Below, one piece after another: positions 25,409 to 34,207 of a DNA stretch of 54,007 nucleotides. The DNA lies in the NCBI GenBank assembly GCA_938009275.1, contig CALLHY010000074.1, forward strand, positions 1 through 54,007. The letters are read 5' to 3'. The stretch is from an uncultured bacterium (lineage in GTDB: Bacteria > Cloacimonadota > Cloacimonadia > Cloacimonadales > Cloacimonadaceae). The first letter of the stretch is position 1; every line of letters begins with the position of its first letter. The notes beneath the pieces were generated by a model. That model was not told the origin of the DNA. It worked only from the letters and a program-made list of their open reading frames with translations, and made no database searches. A program made the position numbers and the translations under genes.

Positions 25409-26148
25409 ATATTTCCTCCGCTGAGAAACAGCTCTTGACCATTAAGGTTATTCAGTTCAGCATCCATCAATAAATCGGTTACTCTTTTTATCTCATTAAT
25501 CTTTACCAAAGAAGCTCCGGGATTATCCCTGAGGTATTTGGCGAAATATGCTTTGCGGAACTCCAGGTATTCTCCACTATAATCCTCTTCCAGGTTGGTG
25601 TCTATAGGAGCGGGGGAGATGGCATTAATAGCAATGTTGTCAGCCTTGCATTCCCTGGCAGCACTCTTCATCATGTTTATCATTGCGGCCTTGGATGCGG
25701 CATAAGCACTGCCATATGCCAAACCAGTTTTGCTAACATCGCTTCCCATTAGTATTACTCTACCAAAGCCGTTTTCCTGCATCTTGCTTAGCACAGTGTG
25801 CAGGATGTTATAGGCACCGTAGAAGTTAGTATTAAACACCTGGCCAAATACAGCCGGGTCAGAACTTGCCAAAGCTTTTGCATCAAAGCTTCGCATAGCT
25901 GCACAGTGGATAAGAACATCTGGTGCGCTGGATAAATGCTTGCAGGCTTCATTAGTGGCTTCTCGAACCATGGCGTAGTTACATAGATCAACTGCTTGCA
26001 AATAGCAGTTAATGTCGGTGGCCAAACCGCTTAGCCGGTCATTACGTTTATGATAAAACAGGACTAATCTATGACCTTCCTGTTGATACGCTTTGGCAAG
26101 AAAGCTGCCCACCTGTCCATTTGCTCCGGTGATGAGAATGGTGCTCAT
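25405..26148 (-). CDS. Short-chain dehydrogenase/reductase
   Basis: A 247-residue SDR oxidoreductase with the Rossmann motif TGANGQVGS at the N-terminus, a catalytic Ser (ILMGSDVS) and the YxxxK pair (YGSAYAASKAA). VLIHCAAMRS matches the NNAG-type strand. It resembles 3-ketoacyl-ACP reductases but the substrate cannot be set. It overlaps both coaBC and the DUF3108 gene by 4 bases, indicating translational coupling. Confidence 0.87.
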   Translation of the reverse strand: MSTILITGANGQVGSFLAKAYQQEGHRLVLFYHKRNDRLSGLATDINCYLQAVDLCNYAMVREATNEACKHLSSAPDVLIHCAAMRSFDAKALASSDPAVFGQVFNTNFYGAYNILHTVLSKMQENGFGRVILMGSDVSKTGLAYGSAYAASKAAMINMMKSAARECKADNIAINAISPAPIDTNLEEDYSGEYLEFRKAYFAKYLRDNPGASLVKINEIKRVTDLLMDAELNNLNGQELFLSGGNI

Positions 26149-27344
26149 AGTTTACTTATGGAGTCTGCAATGCGGTGTGCTATTTGGAATTTACTATCAC
26201 TGCAAGAGATTACGCTTAGTTTCTCATCTTCTTTCAGCTTAGGTTCACCGGCCATATTGCCAATTATGTAAAGTTCGCTATTATCCGAACCGGCTACATT
26301 GATGTTATTAACGCAAATCATATCCAGTTTTTTCCTGTAGAATTTATCCACTGCTTTGCTAAACATATTATCCGTTTGAGCGGCAAAGCCTATCAATTTC
26401 TGGTGATTTTGCTTTACCTCGCCCAGTTCTTTCAGGATATCGGGTGTGGATAGCAAGTTCAGAGATAAGGCTTCATCCTTGGGCAGCTTAGTTTCAGAGG
26501 TGCTAACAGGACGGTAATCTGCTACCGCAGCGCACATTATTATCCAGTCGGATGCAGTGTATTCGGATATAATCTTATCTCGCATGTCTTCTGCCGAGCA
26601 GCATGAAATTGCTTTGTCTATATAGTGAGGAATAGGTTCGCTTATGTTGGCGTAAACCAATGTAACCAAGGCACCCCGCAACGAAAAGGCTCTTGCAAGG
26701 GCAAGGCCCATCTTCCCAGACGAGCGGTTGCTAATGTATCTCATTGGGTCTATGGATTCAATCGTGGCTCCTGCTGAAATCAATACTCTTTTCCCGCATA
26801 AGTCCTTTGCATGAGTAAGATAGGTTTCTATGGCAAATACTATTTCAATATTCGATGGATACTTTCCGCGTCCCGTGTATCCACAAGCCAGCATACCAGT
26901 ATCGGGCAGTAACACGTGATTATCTCTGCGGGATAATATCTCTGCATTCTCTTGTGTAGCTTTGGCTTCCCACATGTGCACATTCATGGCTGGTACGTAT
27001 AGCACGGGCTTGGTGTGAGCCAGCAGGATGGTTGAGATAAGGTCGTCGGCAATGCCGTGTGCGGCTTTGGCAATGATGTTTGCACTGGCGGGAGCTACAA
27101 CAATAATATCTGCCCAATCCGCAAGGCTGATGTGAACTATAGGATCGGGATCGTCAAACATGTCCACATGCACAGGATTATGAGTGATGGCTGCAAAACT
27201 TAAAGCACCTACGAAGTTAGTGGCATTGCGGCTTAATACGCATTGCACATCATAGCCTTGCTTTATAAGGATGCTGGATAAATCTATTGCCTTGTAGGCA
27301 GCTATCCCACCTGTAACGCATAGTAAAACTTTCTGTTTTGTCAT
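26145..27344 (-). CDS. coaBC: Bifunctional phosphopantothenoylcysteine decarboxylase/synthetase CoaBC
   Basis: This enzyme joins cysteine to phosphopantothenate (CoaB) and decarboxylates the product (CoaC) in coenzyme A synthesis. The 399-residue protein has the CoaC part first (VTGGIAAYKAIDL, active His in VHISLADWAD, PAMNVHMW, active Cys in LACGYTGRGK) and the CoaB part second (SAGATIESIDPMRYISNRSSGKMG, then CAAVADYRP). It begins the five-gene operon coaBC-SDR-DUF3108-queA-birA. AGAGGTGACAA precedes the ATG. Confidence 0.95.
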   Translation of the reverse strand: MTKQKVLLCVTGGIAAYKAIDLSSILIKQGYDVQCVLSRNATNFVGALSFAAITHNPVHVDMFDDPDPIVHISLADWADIIVVAPASANIIAKAAHGIADDLISTILLAHTKPVLYVPAMNVHMWEAKATQENAEILSRRDNHVLLPDTGMLACGYTGRGKYPSNIEIVFAIETYLTHAKDLCGKRVLISAGATIESIDPMRYISNRSSGKMGLALARAFSLRGALVTLVYANISEPIPHYIDKAISCCSAEDMRDKIISEYTASDWIIMCAAVADYRPVSTSETKLPKDEALSLNLLSTPDILKELGEVKQNHQKLIGFAAQTDNMFSKAVDKFYRKKLDMICVNNINVAGSDNSELYIIGNMAGEPKLKEDEKLSVISCSDSKFQIAHRIADSISKL

Positions 27345-27435
27345 TTGTCACCTCTTGCCAAATCTATGTTCTTGAAAATTGAATACAGATATTATGTCAA
27401 TTGAAATCAATTGTTTTATCTCTCTTTACATTTGT

Positions 27436-27504
27436 ATTCCCTGCTCCTTCCTTGCTGCTATCCTGTATTCGACACAGGATAGCAGCAAGGAAGGAGCAGG
27501 GAAT
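27436..27504. repeat. Perfect 31-bp inverted repeat
   Basis: Arms of 31 bases (27436-27466 and 27474-27504), from ATTCCCTGC to ATCCTGT and back, pair without a mismatch around a 7-base spacer. There is no T-tract after it. Its arm includes GCAAGGAAGGAGCAGG, found with one change at 14959-14974, so it may be a repeat-family member. Confidence 0.9.
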
Positions 27505-27621
27505 AAGCAGAATTTGAAAGATATGATGTCTGAGTGAATTATTACTAACAGCACTCATTAAAACTAATGCCAATCCAAGAGATGGCTTAAACTCCTTGTT
27601 TTGTGTATCAATAAAAAGGAA

Positions 27622-27649
27622 TTGACAAAGTTTTGCCATCGCATACGTT
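27622..27649 (+). promoter_or_regulatory. Possible promoter of tetR-type gene
   Basis: TTGACA (27622-27627), 16 bases, then TACGTT (27644-27649), about 36 bases before the ATG at 27685. The -35 box is perfect, the -10 box weak. Confidence 0.35.
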
Positions 27650-27684
27650 TGCGTTTACCTAAATCTGAGTTATGTGGAGTAACG

Positions 27685-28305
27685 ATGAACAACAATGGTA
27701 AATTGAATAGGAGAGCGGGCAGAACCAACAAGAGAGATTTGCTTCTGGACGCTGCAATCGAAGTTTTTGCTACGAAAGGATCAACTTCGGCTACGATAGC
27801 TGATGTGGCAAAAAAAGCACGGGTTGCCATGGGAACCGTTTATTTATATTTCGAGAGCAAGGACGATCTGCTACAACGCTGCATGAGCGAAGTAATAAGC
27901 GCGGAGATAGATTCCATAATAAAGAAAACCGAATCCATTACAGACCCCATGGACAGGCTATATGCCTTTTTTATCCACCATGTTGCGCTGGTAAAAGAAA
28001 AGCCTTATATTGCCAGATTTATTACTGTAGAAGTGCGTCAAAGCGAAAGCTTTTCCAGAAGAAATCCCGGCTACAATCCCCAACAGAGATACTTGGATCA
28101 TGTAGTGGACACTGCAAAAACAGCGATAGAAACTGGGAGAATAAACCCTATTGATCCTCATGCCCTGGCGATTCTCCTGGTGGGCACAATGGATATCCTT
28201 ATCTGGCAATGGCTGGCCTCAGAGGGACAAATGGATATCGAGGCCATAAGCTATCAAGTTCGGCAAATTCTTCAAACCGGAGTAACTCCCAAAGCAATAT
28301 CATAA
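27685..28305 (+). CDS. TetR/AcrR-family transcriptional regulator
   Basis: A 206-residue repressor-type regulator. The helix-turn-helix is clear at ~15-60 (RDLLLDAAIEVFATKG, then SATIADVAKKARVAMGTVY and LYFESKDDLL). The C-terminal ligand domain is alpha-helical, and its ligand is unknown. I place the start at ATG 27685 (GGAG upstream) because upstream in-frame codons would lie before the normal N-terminus. The next gene starts one base after its stop, so it probably controls the operon with the barrel-like protein and deacetylase. Confidence 0.9.
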   Translation: MNNNGKLNRRAGRTNKRDLLLDAAIEVFATKGSTSATIADVAKKARVAMGTVYLYFESKDDLLQRCMSEVISAEIDSIIKKTESITDPMDRLYAFFIHHVALVKEKPYIARFITVEVRQSESFSRRNPGYNPQQRYLDHVVDTAKTAIETGRINPIDPHALAILLVGTMDILIWQWLASEGQMDIEAISYQVRQILQTGVTPKAIS

Positions 28306-28306
28306 G

Positions 28307-29401
28307 ATGATGGCTATCAACGGCTCTGAGAGGGGAACTGAGTTAAGAGATAAAGCATTTCTCCAGAGCCTTCATTTAGCACATAACGTGCTAAAGGTAT
28401 CTGTGCTGATCCTTTTCTTTAGCATGCTATGTGCTGCCTATGCCATAGAGTTGCCATTATACCTTAACTGGAATTCGGTAAACAACGGCTTTGTAAATAA
28501 TGCCCAACCGGGAAAAAAGCTCTCATGGGATGAGTACTATAGTATCGGATTAGGCTTGGATTCTCTAAAGGTAAATAGCACTGCCTTGTCTTTCCTGCTT
28601 ACTAACCAGGCAGACTTTGATGAAAACTATCTACAGCTTGAGAGCATTCATCTGGATTATACCTACAAATCATGGTACTCCAGTGCACAATCGACACCTC
28701 AGGGCTACGGAAAGAGAAATACTTTGGCAAACAGGCATATAGTATATGCCACGCAGAACAAATCTCTGTATAGAGAAACAAGGTTCAATGGCTTAGGCAT
28801 AGGATGTTTGCTCGGCTCTACTTTATTGGAGCTGAAGTGGGGCGGGAATAAACAGAATCAATCTATTGCCCTTGCTAAACAAACCTGGAACAAGCACAAC
28901 AATAGCCTGTCTATAGTAACAAGCCAGGAAGCAAGAACTCAAGATTCATTTTGGCGCCGACCAGTGTATACGGGAGCCATTAGGCTGTTAGTAAAAGCTA
29001 AACAATTGGAATGCTATTCAGAGGTTGCAGCATCCCTTGTTCCTGCTTTGGCTGCATCTGAAACAAAGTATGGAGTAGTGCAACTACTTGAGCTTTCCTA
29101 CAGACCAGATAGCTGTAATCAGTTCTTTATCGCCGGGGATTACACAAAACCTGATATCTCAGATTCTGCGATTAGTAACGTGCGATTGTCCTATAGCCGG
29201 GAGATTGGAGATATAAGCATTAGTCCGGGGATTACTCTTAACCAGGTTGATTCAAAGAGATGGACAAGTTATCACATCTTAGGTGAATGGAACATAGATA
29301 CTATCAATAGTTTTGGGCTATTCTATCGTTTGGAAGAAAGCAGCAACAAGAAATACATTCACAACTTAGGGCTACAGGCAAGGCTAAGCTATGGCTTATA
29401 G
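28307..29401 (+). CDS. Predicted secreted beta-barrel-like protein
   Basis: A 364-residue protein without a family I recognise. A hydrophobic signal-like segment (about residues 30-47, VSVLILFFSMLCAAYA) follows an unusually long N-terminal part, so the real start may be later. After it come many alternating beta-strand segments rich in Tyr, Trp, Ser and Leu (SWDEYYSIGLGLDSLKV, ECYSEVAASLVPAL, ISISPGITLNQV) and a final strand LGLQARLSYGL, as in outer-membrane barrels. It starts one base after tetR and overlaps the deacetylase by 11 bases. Confidence 0.65.
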   Translation: MMAINGSERGTELRDKAFLQSLHLAHNVLKVSVLILFFSMLCAAYAIELPLYLNWNSVNNGFVNNAQPGKKLSWDEYYSIGLGLDSLKVNSTALSFLLTNQADFDENYLQLESIHLDYTYKSWYSSAQSTPQGYGKRNTLANRHIVYATQNKSLYRETRFNGLGIGCLLGSTLLELKWGGNKQNQSIALAKQTWNKHNNSLSIVTSQEARTQDSFWRRPVYTGAIRLLVKAKQLECYSEVAASLVPALAASETKYGVVQLLELSYRPDSCNQFFIAGDYTKPDISDSAISNVRLSYSREIGDISISPGITLNQVDSKRWTSYHILGEWNIDTINSFGLFYRLEESSNKKYIHNLGLQARLSYGL

Positions 29402-30137
29402 AGCTAAGCTGTTGTTAGTATCCTTGTTTATTTTTTGGATGCTAAGTGGATGCAGGTTTGTGGCAGTTGAGCCAGGCCAATTGCCCATTATCTGCATTAC
29501 ATTTGATGATCAGCATAGTGGCGTGTATGATGTAGCTTTACCGATAATGAATCAATACCACTATCGTGGCTCATGCTTCGTGAATAGCGGGTATATTGGC
29601 TTAAGTGGTTTAATGAGTGCTGCGCAGATTGTGGATTTGTACAACAACCATCAATGGGAAATAGGCGGACACTCGCTTAGACATGAGCAATTGACTGAGC
29701 TCAGTTCTCTCGAGGCAGAAAGTGCTATAGAAGAGGATTATCTGAACTTGCTGGCTTTGGGGCTGGCGCCTCGCTCGTTCGCTATCCCCAGAGGGAAGAT
29801 ACCAGATGTCTATCTGCAATTTGTATATAATAGATACCGCAATGTACGTGGGAGCAGTGATTTTGCTATGTATCAGCCAATTGACAGGTATAATCTGGGC
29901 TACTTACCCTATCAATCGGGATGGACTGCCGATGTAATAAAGGACAGAGTGGTGCGGGGCATTGCAAATCATGAAAGCCTTATCATTATTGGTTTTCATA
30001 GAATCGGCGATCCTACTAACCAATATGGAGCCAATTGCCCTGCGGAGGTTTTTGCTGAATTAATGGCTTATTTTCATGAATTGGGCCTTGCTGTTCTGCC
30101 CTTGGATGAAGCAGTTGAGAAACTGAATGCGTATTAG
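29391..30137 (+). CDS. Polysaccharide deacetylase (NodB) lipoprotein
   Basis: A 248-residue protein with a lipoprotein signal (MLSGC, Cys at 21) and a NodB-type deacetylase domain. Motif 1 is TFDDQ (metal-binding Asp) and motif 2 is GGHSLRHEQL (HxxxH). IPRG and GFHRIG are likely later motifs. It removes acetyl groups from an N-acetylated polysaccharide outside the cytoplasm; target unknown. It is the last gene of the tetR operon. The C-terminus (HELGLAVLPLDEAVEKLN) has a degenerate copy at 34208-34279, showing a lost second paralogue. Confidence 0.85.
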   Translation: MAYRAKLLLVSLFIFWMLSGCRFVAVEPGQLPIICITFDDQHSGVYDVALPIMNQYHYRGSCFVNSGYIGLSGLMSAAQIVDLYNNHQWEIGGHSLRHEQLTELSSLEAESAIEEDYLNLLALGLAPRSFAIPRGKIPDVYLQFVYNRYRNVRGSSDFAMYQPIDRYNLGYLPYQSGWTADVIKDRVVRGIANHESLIIIGFHRIGDPTNQYGANCPAEVFAELMAYFHELGLAVLPLDEAVEKLNAY

Positions 30138-30211
30138 GAGTTGCAACTGATATAGAGCTGCTTAGCTGCTATTGCCGAGGCAATAACCACTGAAGAATAA
30201 TGCCTGAAAAT

Positions 30212-30244
30212 AAAAAAAGAGCCCATGAGTAGCACTGGCTCTTT
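30212..30244 (-). terminator. Terminator of the FG-GAP transcript (-)
   Basis: Read on the - strand, AAAGAGCC pairs with GGCTCTTT around a 13-base loop and is followed by a run of seven T (A at 30212-30218). It lies beyond the FG-GAP gene and the small ORF at 30289-30393. It could also weakly stop the convergent deacetylase transcript. Confidence 0.8.
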
Positions 30245-30288
30245 CAATTATGTATGAGGTTTACTGTTACGTGGGATAAATACCGAGC

Positions 30289-30393
30289 CTATAATCTGTT
30301 ACCGGTTAAGACTGTTCTGCCATCAGCCTGAGTTCCTAAATGGAGATTCCATACAAATAACAAACAATCTATTAGCCCAGCTTTTGTTTTCAT
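30289..30393 (-). CDS. Small ORF after FG-GAP gene (34 aa)
   Basis: An ATG at 30393 follows AAAGGAG by 8 bases, an excellent ribosome site 13 bases after the upstream stop. The frame encodes 34 residues (MKTKAGLIDCLLFVWNLHLG, then a short tail) and ends 45 bases before the terminator. It may be a genuine small protein, or a relic of a downstream gene. No family is recognised. Confidence 0.4.
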   Translation of the reverse strand: MKTKAGLIDCLLFVWNLHLGTQADGRTVLTGNRL

Positions 30394-30406
30394 AACACCT
30401 TCTCCT

Positions 30407-32020
30407 TTATCTAAGTGTGAATGTTATGGTTGTTAGTGTATTATTATCTGCGCATATCTTTACTATATATACACCGGCAGAACTTAAGTTCAGCTTCGTT
30501 TCCCATGTGGTCTTTCCAGCCCCTATTTGATCTACAGTATATACTCCCATCTTTTGCCCCTTGATGTTATACAATTCAAGTGTGAGATTATTCGCTGTGC
30601 GATATCCATCACCTGCAAATTCTATTTTAATGGCATTTCCATTTTTACTAAGCGGGTTAGGGTAGATATTTATATCCCATAGAGTTTCCACAGAGGGGAC
30701 AATGTTATCCTCCACCGCTACGCTTGTATCTGCCAATTGGGCATTACCAAGATAGATGAAGATTCTGCCAGCGGTTGCCAATGGGGCGGGATTAGCGTAG
30801 GGTTGCGAAATTGCCACATCACAATAACCATCATCATTAAAATCCCCGGCAGCTTTTGCCCAGCCAAACTGCTCAGCTACTCCAACTGTGCTTGGGATAG
30901 TTAAATCAACCGTTCCATTTGGATTTTGTCCACCCAACCACACATAAGCCCTGCCATCATCACCACCATAATGATAATTTGACCCCATGAAATCTTCGTA
31001 ACCGTCATTATTAAAATCCCCATGCACTAAGTCATAACCGTCGGAAGTTGTGAAGATATCGTCAATCACAAAATCCCACTGACTGTTTAAAAAAGATGAA
31101 CCAAGCCAAACCTTAGCACCTGTCCAATTCATGAAGCTAACAAAATCATCTATCCCATCGCCATTAACATCACCCAAAGGACAAGCTTGTGGTGATATGA
31201 TACTATTCGTATCCGAACTAATAACCAGGCTGTCGCAGATTGGGAATAGATTACTACCATAATATAAACTAAGGCTGTTATGTGTATTGTCTCCGGCAAT
31301 GAATGCACGTGATATGTGATAATCGGCAATTCCATCATTGTTAACATCACCAACACCACTTACAGAGCTACCAAGAGTACCTAAGGTATATGCCGAGCAT
31401 AACAAGGTTGATGTTAACGTCGCACCATCCAATACTTGTATTATTGCATTTTGATAATCGGCATTAATCGTTACATATCCGATATCGGCATGGTTGTCAT
31501 TATTGATATCTCCAAGTGGAAAAAAATACCCAAACCTAGCTACAGAAGTATGCGGAAAGGTAAGTGTTACATCCGGTGTCGTTACTGGATCTTGCCGTCC
31601 ATAAAAGATGCATATCTTTTCTTGGTTTTGTTCTGAACCCCAGTAACATAAGTCTTCTATCCCATCGTTGTTTACATCACCTGCGTTTACTATCCTTCCC
31701 ATTGCATACTGCTTGTTATATGTACCTGGAATTGCATAATCTGCAATGTTATCAAAGTAAGAACCACCCCAGTAGAAGTTTATTTTCCCATATACCATGC
31801 TGGTATCAAGAGCCCCATTGGGGTTCCATTGTGATTCCAGCGCAACTAGATCCCTTACCCCATCTCCATTAAAATCTATGCTACACATTGATCTGCCTAA
31901 CTTTGCTCCAACAAATTCACCTGTCATTGTAGTAAGTAATTCCATGTTGTTTGTGGAACACAGTGGAATTGACAGCAGCAATAACAATGCTGCATAAAGA
32001 ACATAAAGCCATCTGTTCAT
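30407..32020 (-). CDS. FG-GAP repeat T9SS-exported protein, copy 1
   Basis: A 537-residue secreted protein starting at ATG 32020 (GGGAGG upstream) with a signal peptide (~1-22). Seven or so FG-GAP/VCBS-type repeats follow, each with a calcium-loop motif such as DFNGDGVRDL, DVNNDGIEDL, DINNDNHADI or DFNDDGYCDV. They should form an integrin-like beta-propeller. The tail has the T9SS-type domain (YPNPLSKNGNAIKIEF, then LELYNIKGQKM and SAGVYIVKI). It is a paralogue of the next gene and lies behind the same 129-bp repeat. Likely a surface protein; its ligand is unknown. Confidence 0.88.
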   Translation of the reverse strand: MNRWLYVLYAALLLLLSIPLCSTNNMELLTTMTGEFVGAKLGRSMCSIDFNGDGVRDLVALESQWNPNGALDTSMVYGKINFYWGGSYFDNIADYAIPGTYNKQYAMGRIVNAGDVNNDGIEDLCYWGSEQNQEKICIFYGRQDPVTTPDVTLTFPHTSVARFGYFFPLGDINNDNHADIGYVTINADYQNAIIQVLDGATLTSTLLCSAYTLGTLGSSVSGVGDVNNDGIADYHISRAFIAGDNTHNSLSLYYGSNLFPICDSLVISSDTNSIISPQACPLGDVNGDGIDDFVSFMNWTGAKVWLGSSFLNSQWDFVIDDIFTTSDGYDLVHGDFNNDGYEDFMGSNYHYGGDDGRAYVWLGGQNPNGTVDLTIPSTVGVAEQFGWAKAAGDFNDDGYCDVAISQPYANPAPLATAGRIFIYLGNAQLADTSVAVEDNIVPSVETLWDINIYPNPLSKNGNAIKIEFAGDGYRTANNLTLELYNIKGQKMGVYTVDQIGAGKTTWETKLNLSSAGVYIVKICADNNTLTTITFTLR

Positions 32021-32071
32021 GTTAAACCTCCCTTGTGCATAAATCCTGGTTAATAATAGCATGCAGGCATG

Positions 32072-32200
32072 GCTACAAAACCATCTATCTGCATCCTTGT
32101 CTTATAAACTTACACACAAATCATATAATCTGCAAGTGTGTGGAGATGTCAATACATAAGTGCGCAAGTGTTTAGGTTAAATAGTGATGAAGTAATGATG
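32072..32200. repeat. 129-bp repeat carrying a promoter, copy 1
   Basis: This block (from GCTACAAAACC to GTAATGATG) is nearly identical to 33922-34050, with the same length and no evident gap. It holds the - strand promoter of the FG-GAP gene. It shows that gene and upstream control region were duplicated together. Confidence 0.88.
32123..32152 (-). promoter_or_regulatory. Promoter of FG-GAP copy 1
   Basis: On the - strand TTGACA (32152-32147) is followed after 18 bases by TTATAT (32128-32123). The same boxes and spacing occur in copy 2 at 34002-33973. Conservation between the two copies supports it. Confidence 0.65.
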
Positions 32201-32285
32201 TGAATTGGGCTGTGGCTTCCTTTTTGTATGCTTGGGGGCAGAATGGCAAGCATTATATACATATTCTTTCTTTATAGTATACTCC

Positions 32286-33872
32286 TTACTTAATGATTGT
32301 GATTTTCTTATTAACTGCTTGTTTACCGATAGTAGCCCGGCAGAGATATACTCCCGAAGGTAAGCCTGAAAGGTTAAGCTCCGCACTATAATCTTGCGGA
32401 TAGGATTGGGGTGTTTCGGTTTGGTGGACTGCTTGACCTTTGATGTTAAACACCTCCACTTTAACAGGTGTTCCCTTGTATTTATCTGCGCCACTGAGGG
32501 ATATTTTTGCAAAACCATCTTTACGCACAGGATTGGGGCTAATATGCATTATTATACCATCCGTTAATGAAGGCGCAAGCGGGTCGTCATTGCCAACCAT
32601 GCCAGAGTTCCCTGCGTAAACGAACACATATCCTGTGAAACTACTAGCAGGCCAGTCATTCATGGGAGCCGATACGGCAATATCGTCATATCCGTCTCCG
32701 TTGAAGTCTCCAACTGCCACATCGTAGCCGAATTTTTCGATGTTATTAATCTTTTGCCAATCTGCATACCCATCCATGTTTACTCCTCCAAGCCAAACAG
32801 CGAAGCGTCTCCAACTATAACTTGCTCCAGCCACATCGCTGAAGCCATCACCATTGAAATCTCCATAGTGTACTCCTCGGAGATGATCGTTTCCATAGTA
32901 TATTGGATATAAACTTACGATTGGACATAAAGTAATATTAGAGCTTGATCCTAGCCAAACATTCATTCCAGAACTGTCTATATAACCAAGGAAATCGTCG
33001 AAACCATCATTGTTTAAATCACCAAGAGGCTTACATCTCCGCGTTATAGAATTTGGTGTGTGAGCAATAAGTATATAATCCGTAAACACTCTGCTGCTAT
33101 TTCCATAATACACTCTGACGGTAGAGTATTGAACATCTCCCTGTTGCTCACCAAGATATCCTATGGCATAATCATGGTTTCCATCATTGTTGATATCGCC
33201 GATACCGATGATTGACATCAAAATAGAACAACTTCCTTCCCCAGATAGGATCACTTGCCGCTGGAATGATCCCCCCCAAAGGATATCGAAATATAACACA
33301 TTATTGATGCTGTATGATATCCCCAAATCATGATACCCATCCCCGTCAACATCATTGAGCATATCAATTTTGTATATAACTTCATTCACTTGTGGGATAT
33401 CTATCCTATTGGGAGTAGATAAATCGCTTGTTGCTCCAAAGTAATACATGTACCTTGTACTATCGGACAAGTTGGGAATTGTGTCTACTATCATGAGATC
33501 ATCAAAACCGTCGCCGTTAACATCTCCAATGTTTTTAACAGAAGTAACCTTTCTTTCCTCTCCATTTGGATAATCCCCTTCAAAAGACAATGCAACCTGT
33601 GTACTCGAGCTAAAGCCCGGCCCGCCAAAATAGATGTGCACTTTGCCTCTGGCAGGGCTTACTTGATACTCATAGCCATAACCGGCAGAAAGTACAACTA
33701 AATCGTCGTATCCGTCATGATTGAAATCAAGCGACACCATAGTATATCCAAATGCTGAATGTGGATGTTCTCCTGATAGTTCCGCCAACAGCGGCATATC
33801 GTTTAGGGCTTGTGCACTACCAAATGACAGCAATATGGCTACAACGTAAAACAACAACTTGTTTGATAACAT
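32286..33872 (-). CDS. FG-GAP repeat T9SS-exported protein, copy 2
   Basis: A 528-residue paralogue of the previous gene: signal peptide (~1-22, ending SAQA), then FG-GAP repeats (DFNHDGYDDL, DVNGDGFDDL, DVDGDGYHDL, DINNDGNHDY, DFNGDGYDDI), then a T9SS-type tail (HISPNPVRKDGFAKISL, VEVFNIKGQAV, LPSGVYLCRATIG). Repeat number and spacing closely follow copy 1, but protein identity is moderate, so the duplication is not recent at protein level. The downstream side keeps an AAGGAG-type site right after the stop, as in the other copies. Confidence 0.88.
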   Translation of the reverse strand: MLSNKLLFYVVAILLSFGSAQALNDMPLLAELSGEHPHSAFGYTMVSLDFNHDGYDDLVVLSAGYGYEYQVSPARGKVHIYFGGPGFSSSTQVALSFEGDYPNGEERKVTSVKNIGDVNGDGFDDLMIVDTIPNLSDSTRYMYYFGATSDLSTPNRIDIPQVNEVIYKIDMLNDVDGDGYHDLGISYSINNVLYFDILWGGSFQRQVILSGEGSCSILMSIIGIGDINNDGNHDYAIGYLGEQQGDVQYSTVRVYYGNSSRVFTDYILIAHTPNSITRRCKPLGDLNNDGFDDFLGYIDSSGMNVWLGSSSNITLCPIVSLYPIYYGNDHLRGVHYGDFNGDGFSDVAGASYSWRRFAVWLGGVNMDGYADWQKINNIEKFGYDVAVGDFNGDGYDDIAVSAPMNDWPASSFTGYVFVYAGNSGMVGNDDPLAPSLTDGIIMHISPNPVRKDGFAKISLSGADKYKGTPVKVEVFNIKGQAVHQTETPQSYPQDYSAELNLSGLPSGVYLCRATIGKQAVNKKITIIK

Positions 33873-33921
33873 TGTTCTTCCCTTGTGCGTAGAATTTAGT
33901 TATTAGACACTTGCAGCCTAA

Positions 33922-34050
33922 GCTACAAAACCATCTATCTGCATCCTTGCTTCATAAACTTACACACAAATCATATAATCTGCAAGTGTGTATGTATGTC
34001 AAGATAAAATTGCGGGAGTGTTTAGGTTCAATAGTGATGAAGTAATGATG
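33922..34050. repeat. 129-bp repeat carrying a promoter, copy 2
   Basis: Second copy of the block at 32072-32200, upstream of FG-GAP copy 2. It lies between that gene and the remnant of the third copy. Confidence 0.88.
33973..34002 (-). promoter_or_regulatory. Promoter of FG-GAP copy 2
   Basis: On the - strand TTGACA (34002-33997), 18 bases, then TTATAT (33978-33973), identical in layout to copy 1. It lies about 100 bases before the ATG at 33872. Confidence 0.65.
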
Positions 34051-34088
34051 TTGATAGGTCTGTTATTTCCTTTCTCATGGTATTCTCC

Positions 34089-34196
34089 TTACTTGATAGT
34101 TGTGATTCTTTTGCTAAGCACTTGATTTCCGATACTTGCCCGGCATACGTATACACCGGATGGGAGACCTGCGAGGTTAAGCTCAGTAATGGTGGT
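34089..34196 (-). pseudogene. Tail remnant of a third FG-GAP/T9SS protein
   Basis: The last ~33 codons of a T9SS-type tail survive in frame (ELNLAGLPSGVYVCRASIG, then QVLSKRITTIK, stop). They match the end of FG-GAP copy 2 (ELNLSGLPSGVYLCRATIG). Upstream the similarity stops abruptly near 34196, where unrelated sequence begins. The body of the gene is missing, so this is a broken third paralogue. Confidence 0.75.
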
Positions 34197-34207
34197 TTGT
34201 GAAGAGG

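Larger units (their letters stand above)
27345..27684. other. Divergent intergenic region coaBC / tetR
   Basis: About 340 bases between two divergent genes. It holds a perfect long inverted repeat (27436-27504) and a possible TetR-gene promoter. No other gene is supported. It is the natural place for a TetR operator, but no separate short operator palindrome was recognised. Confidence 0.55.
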
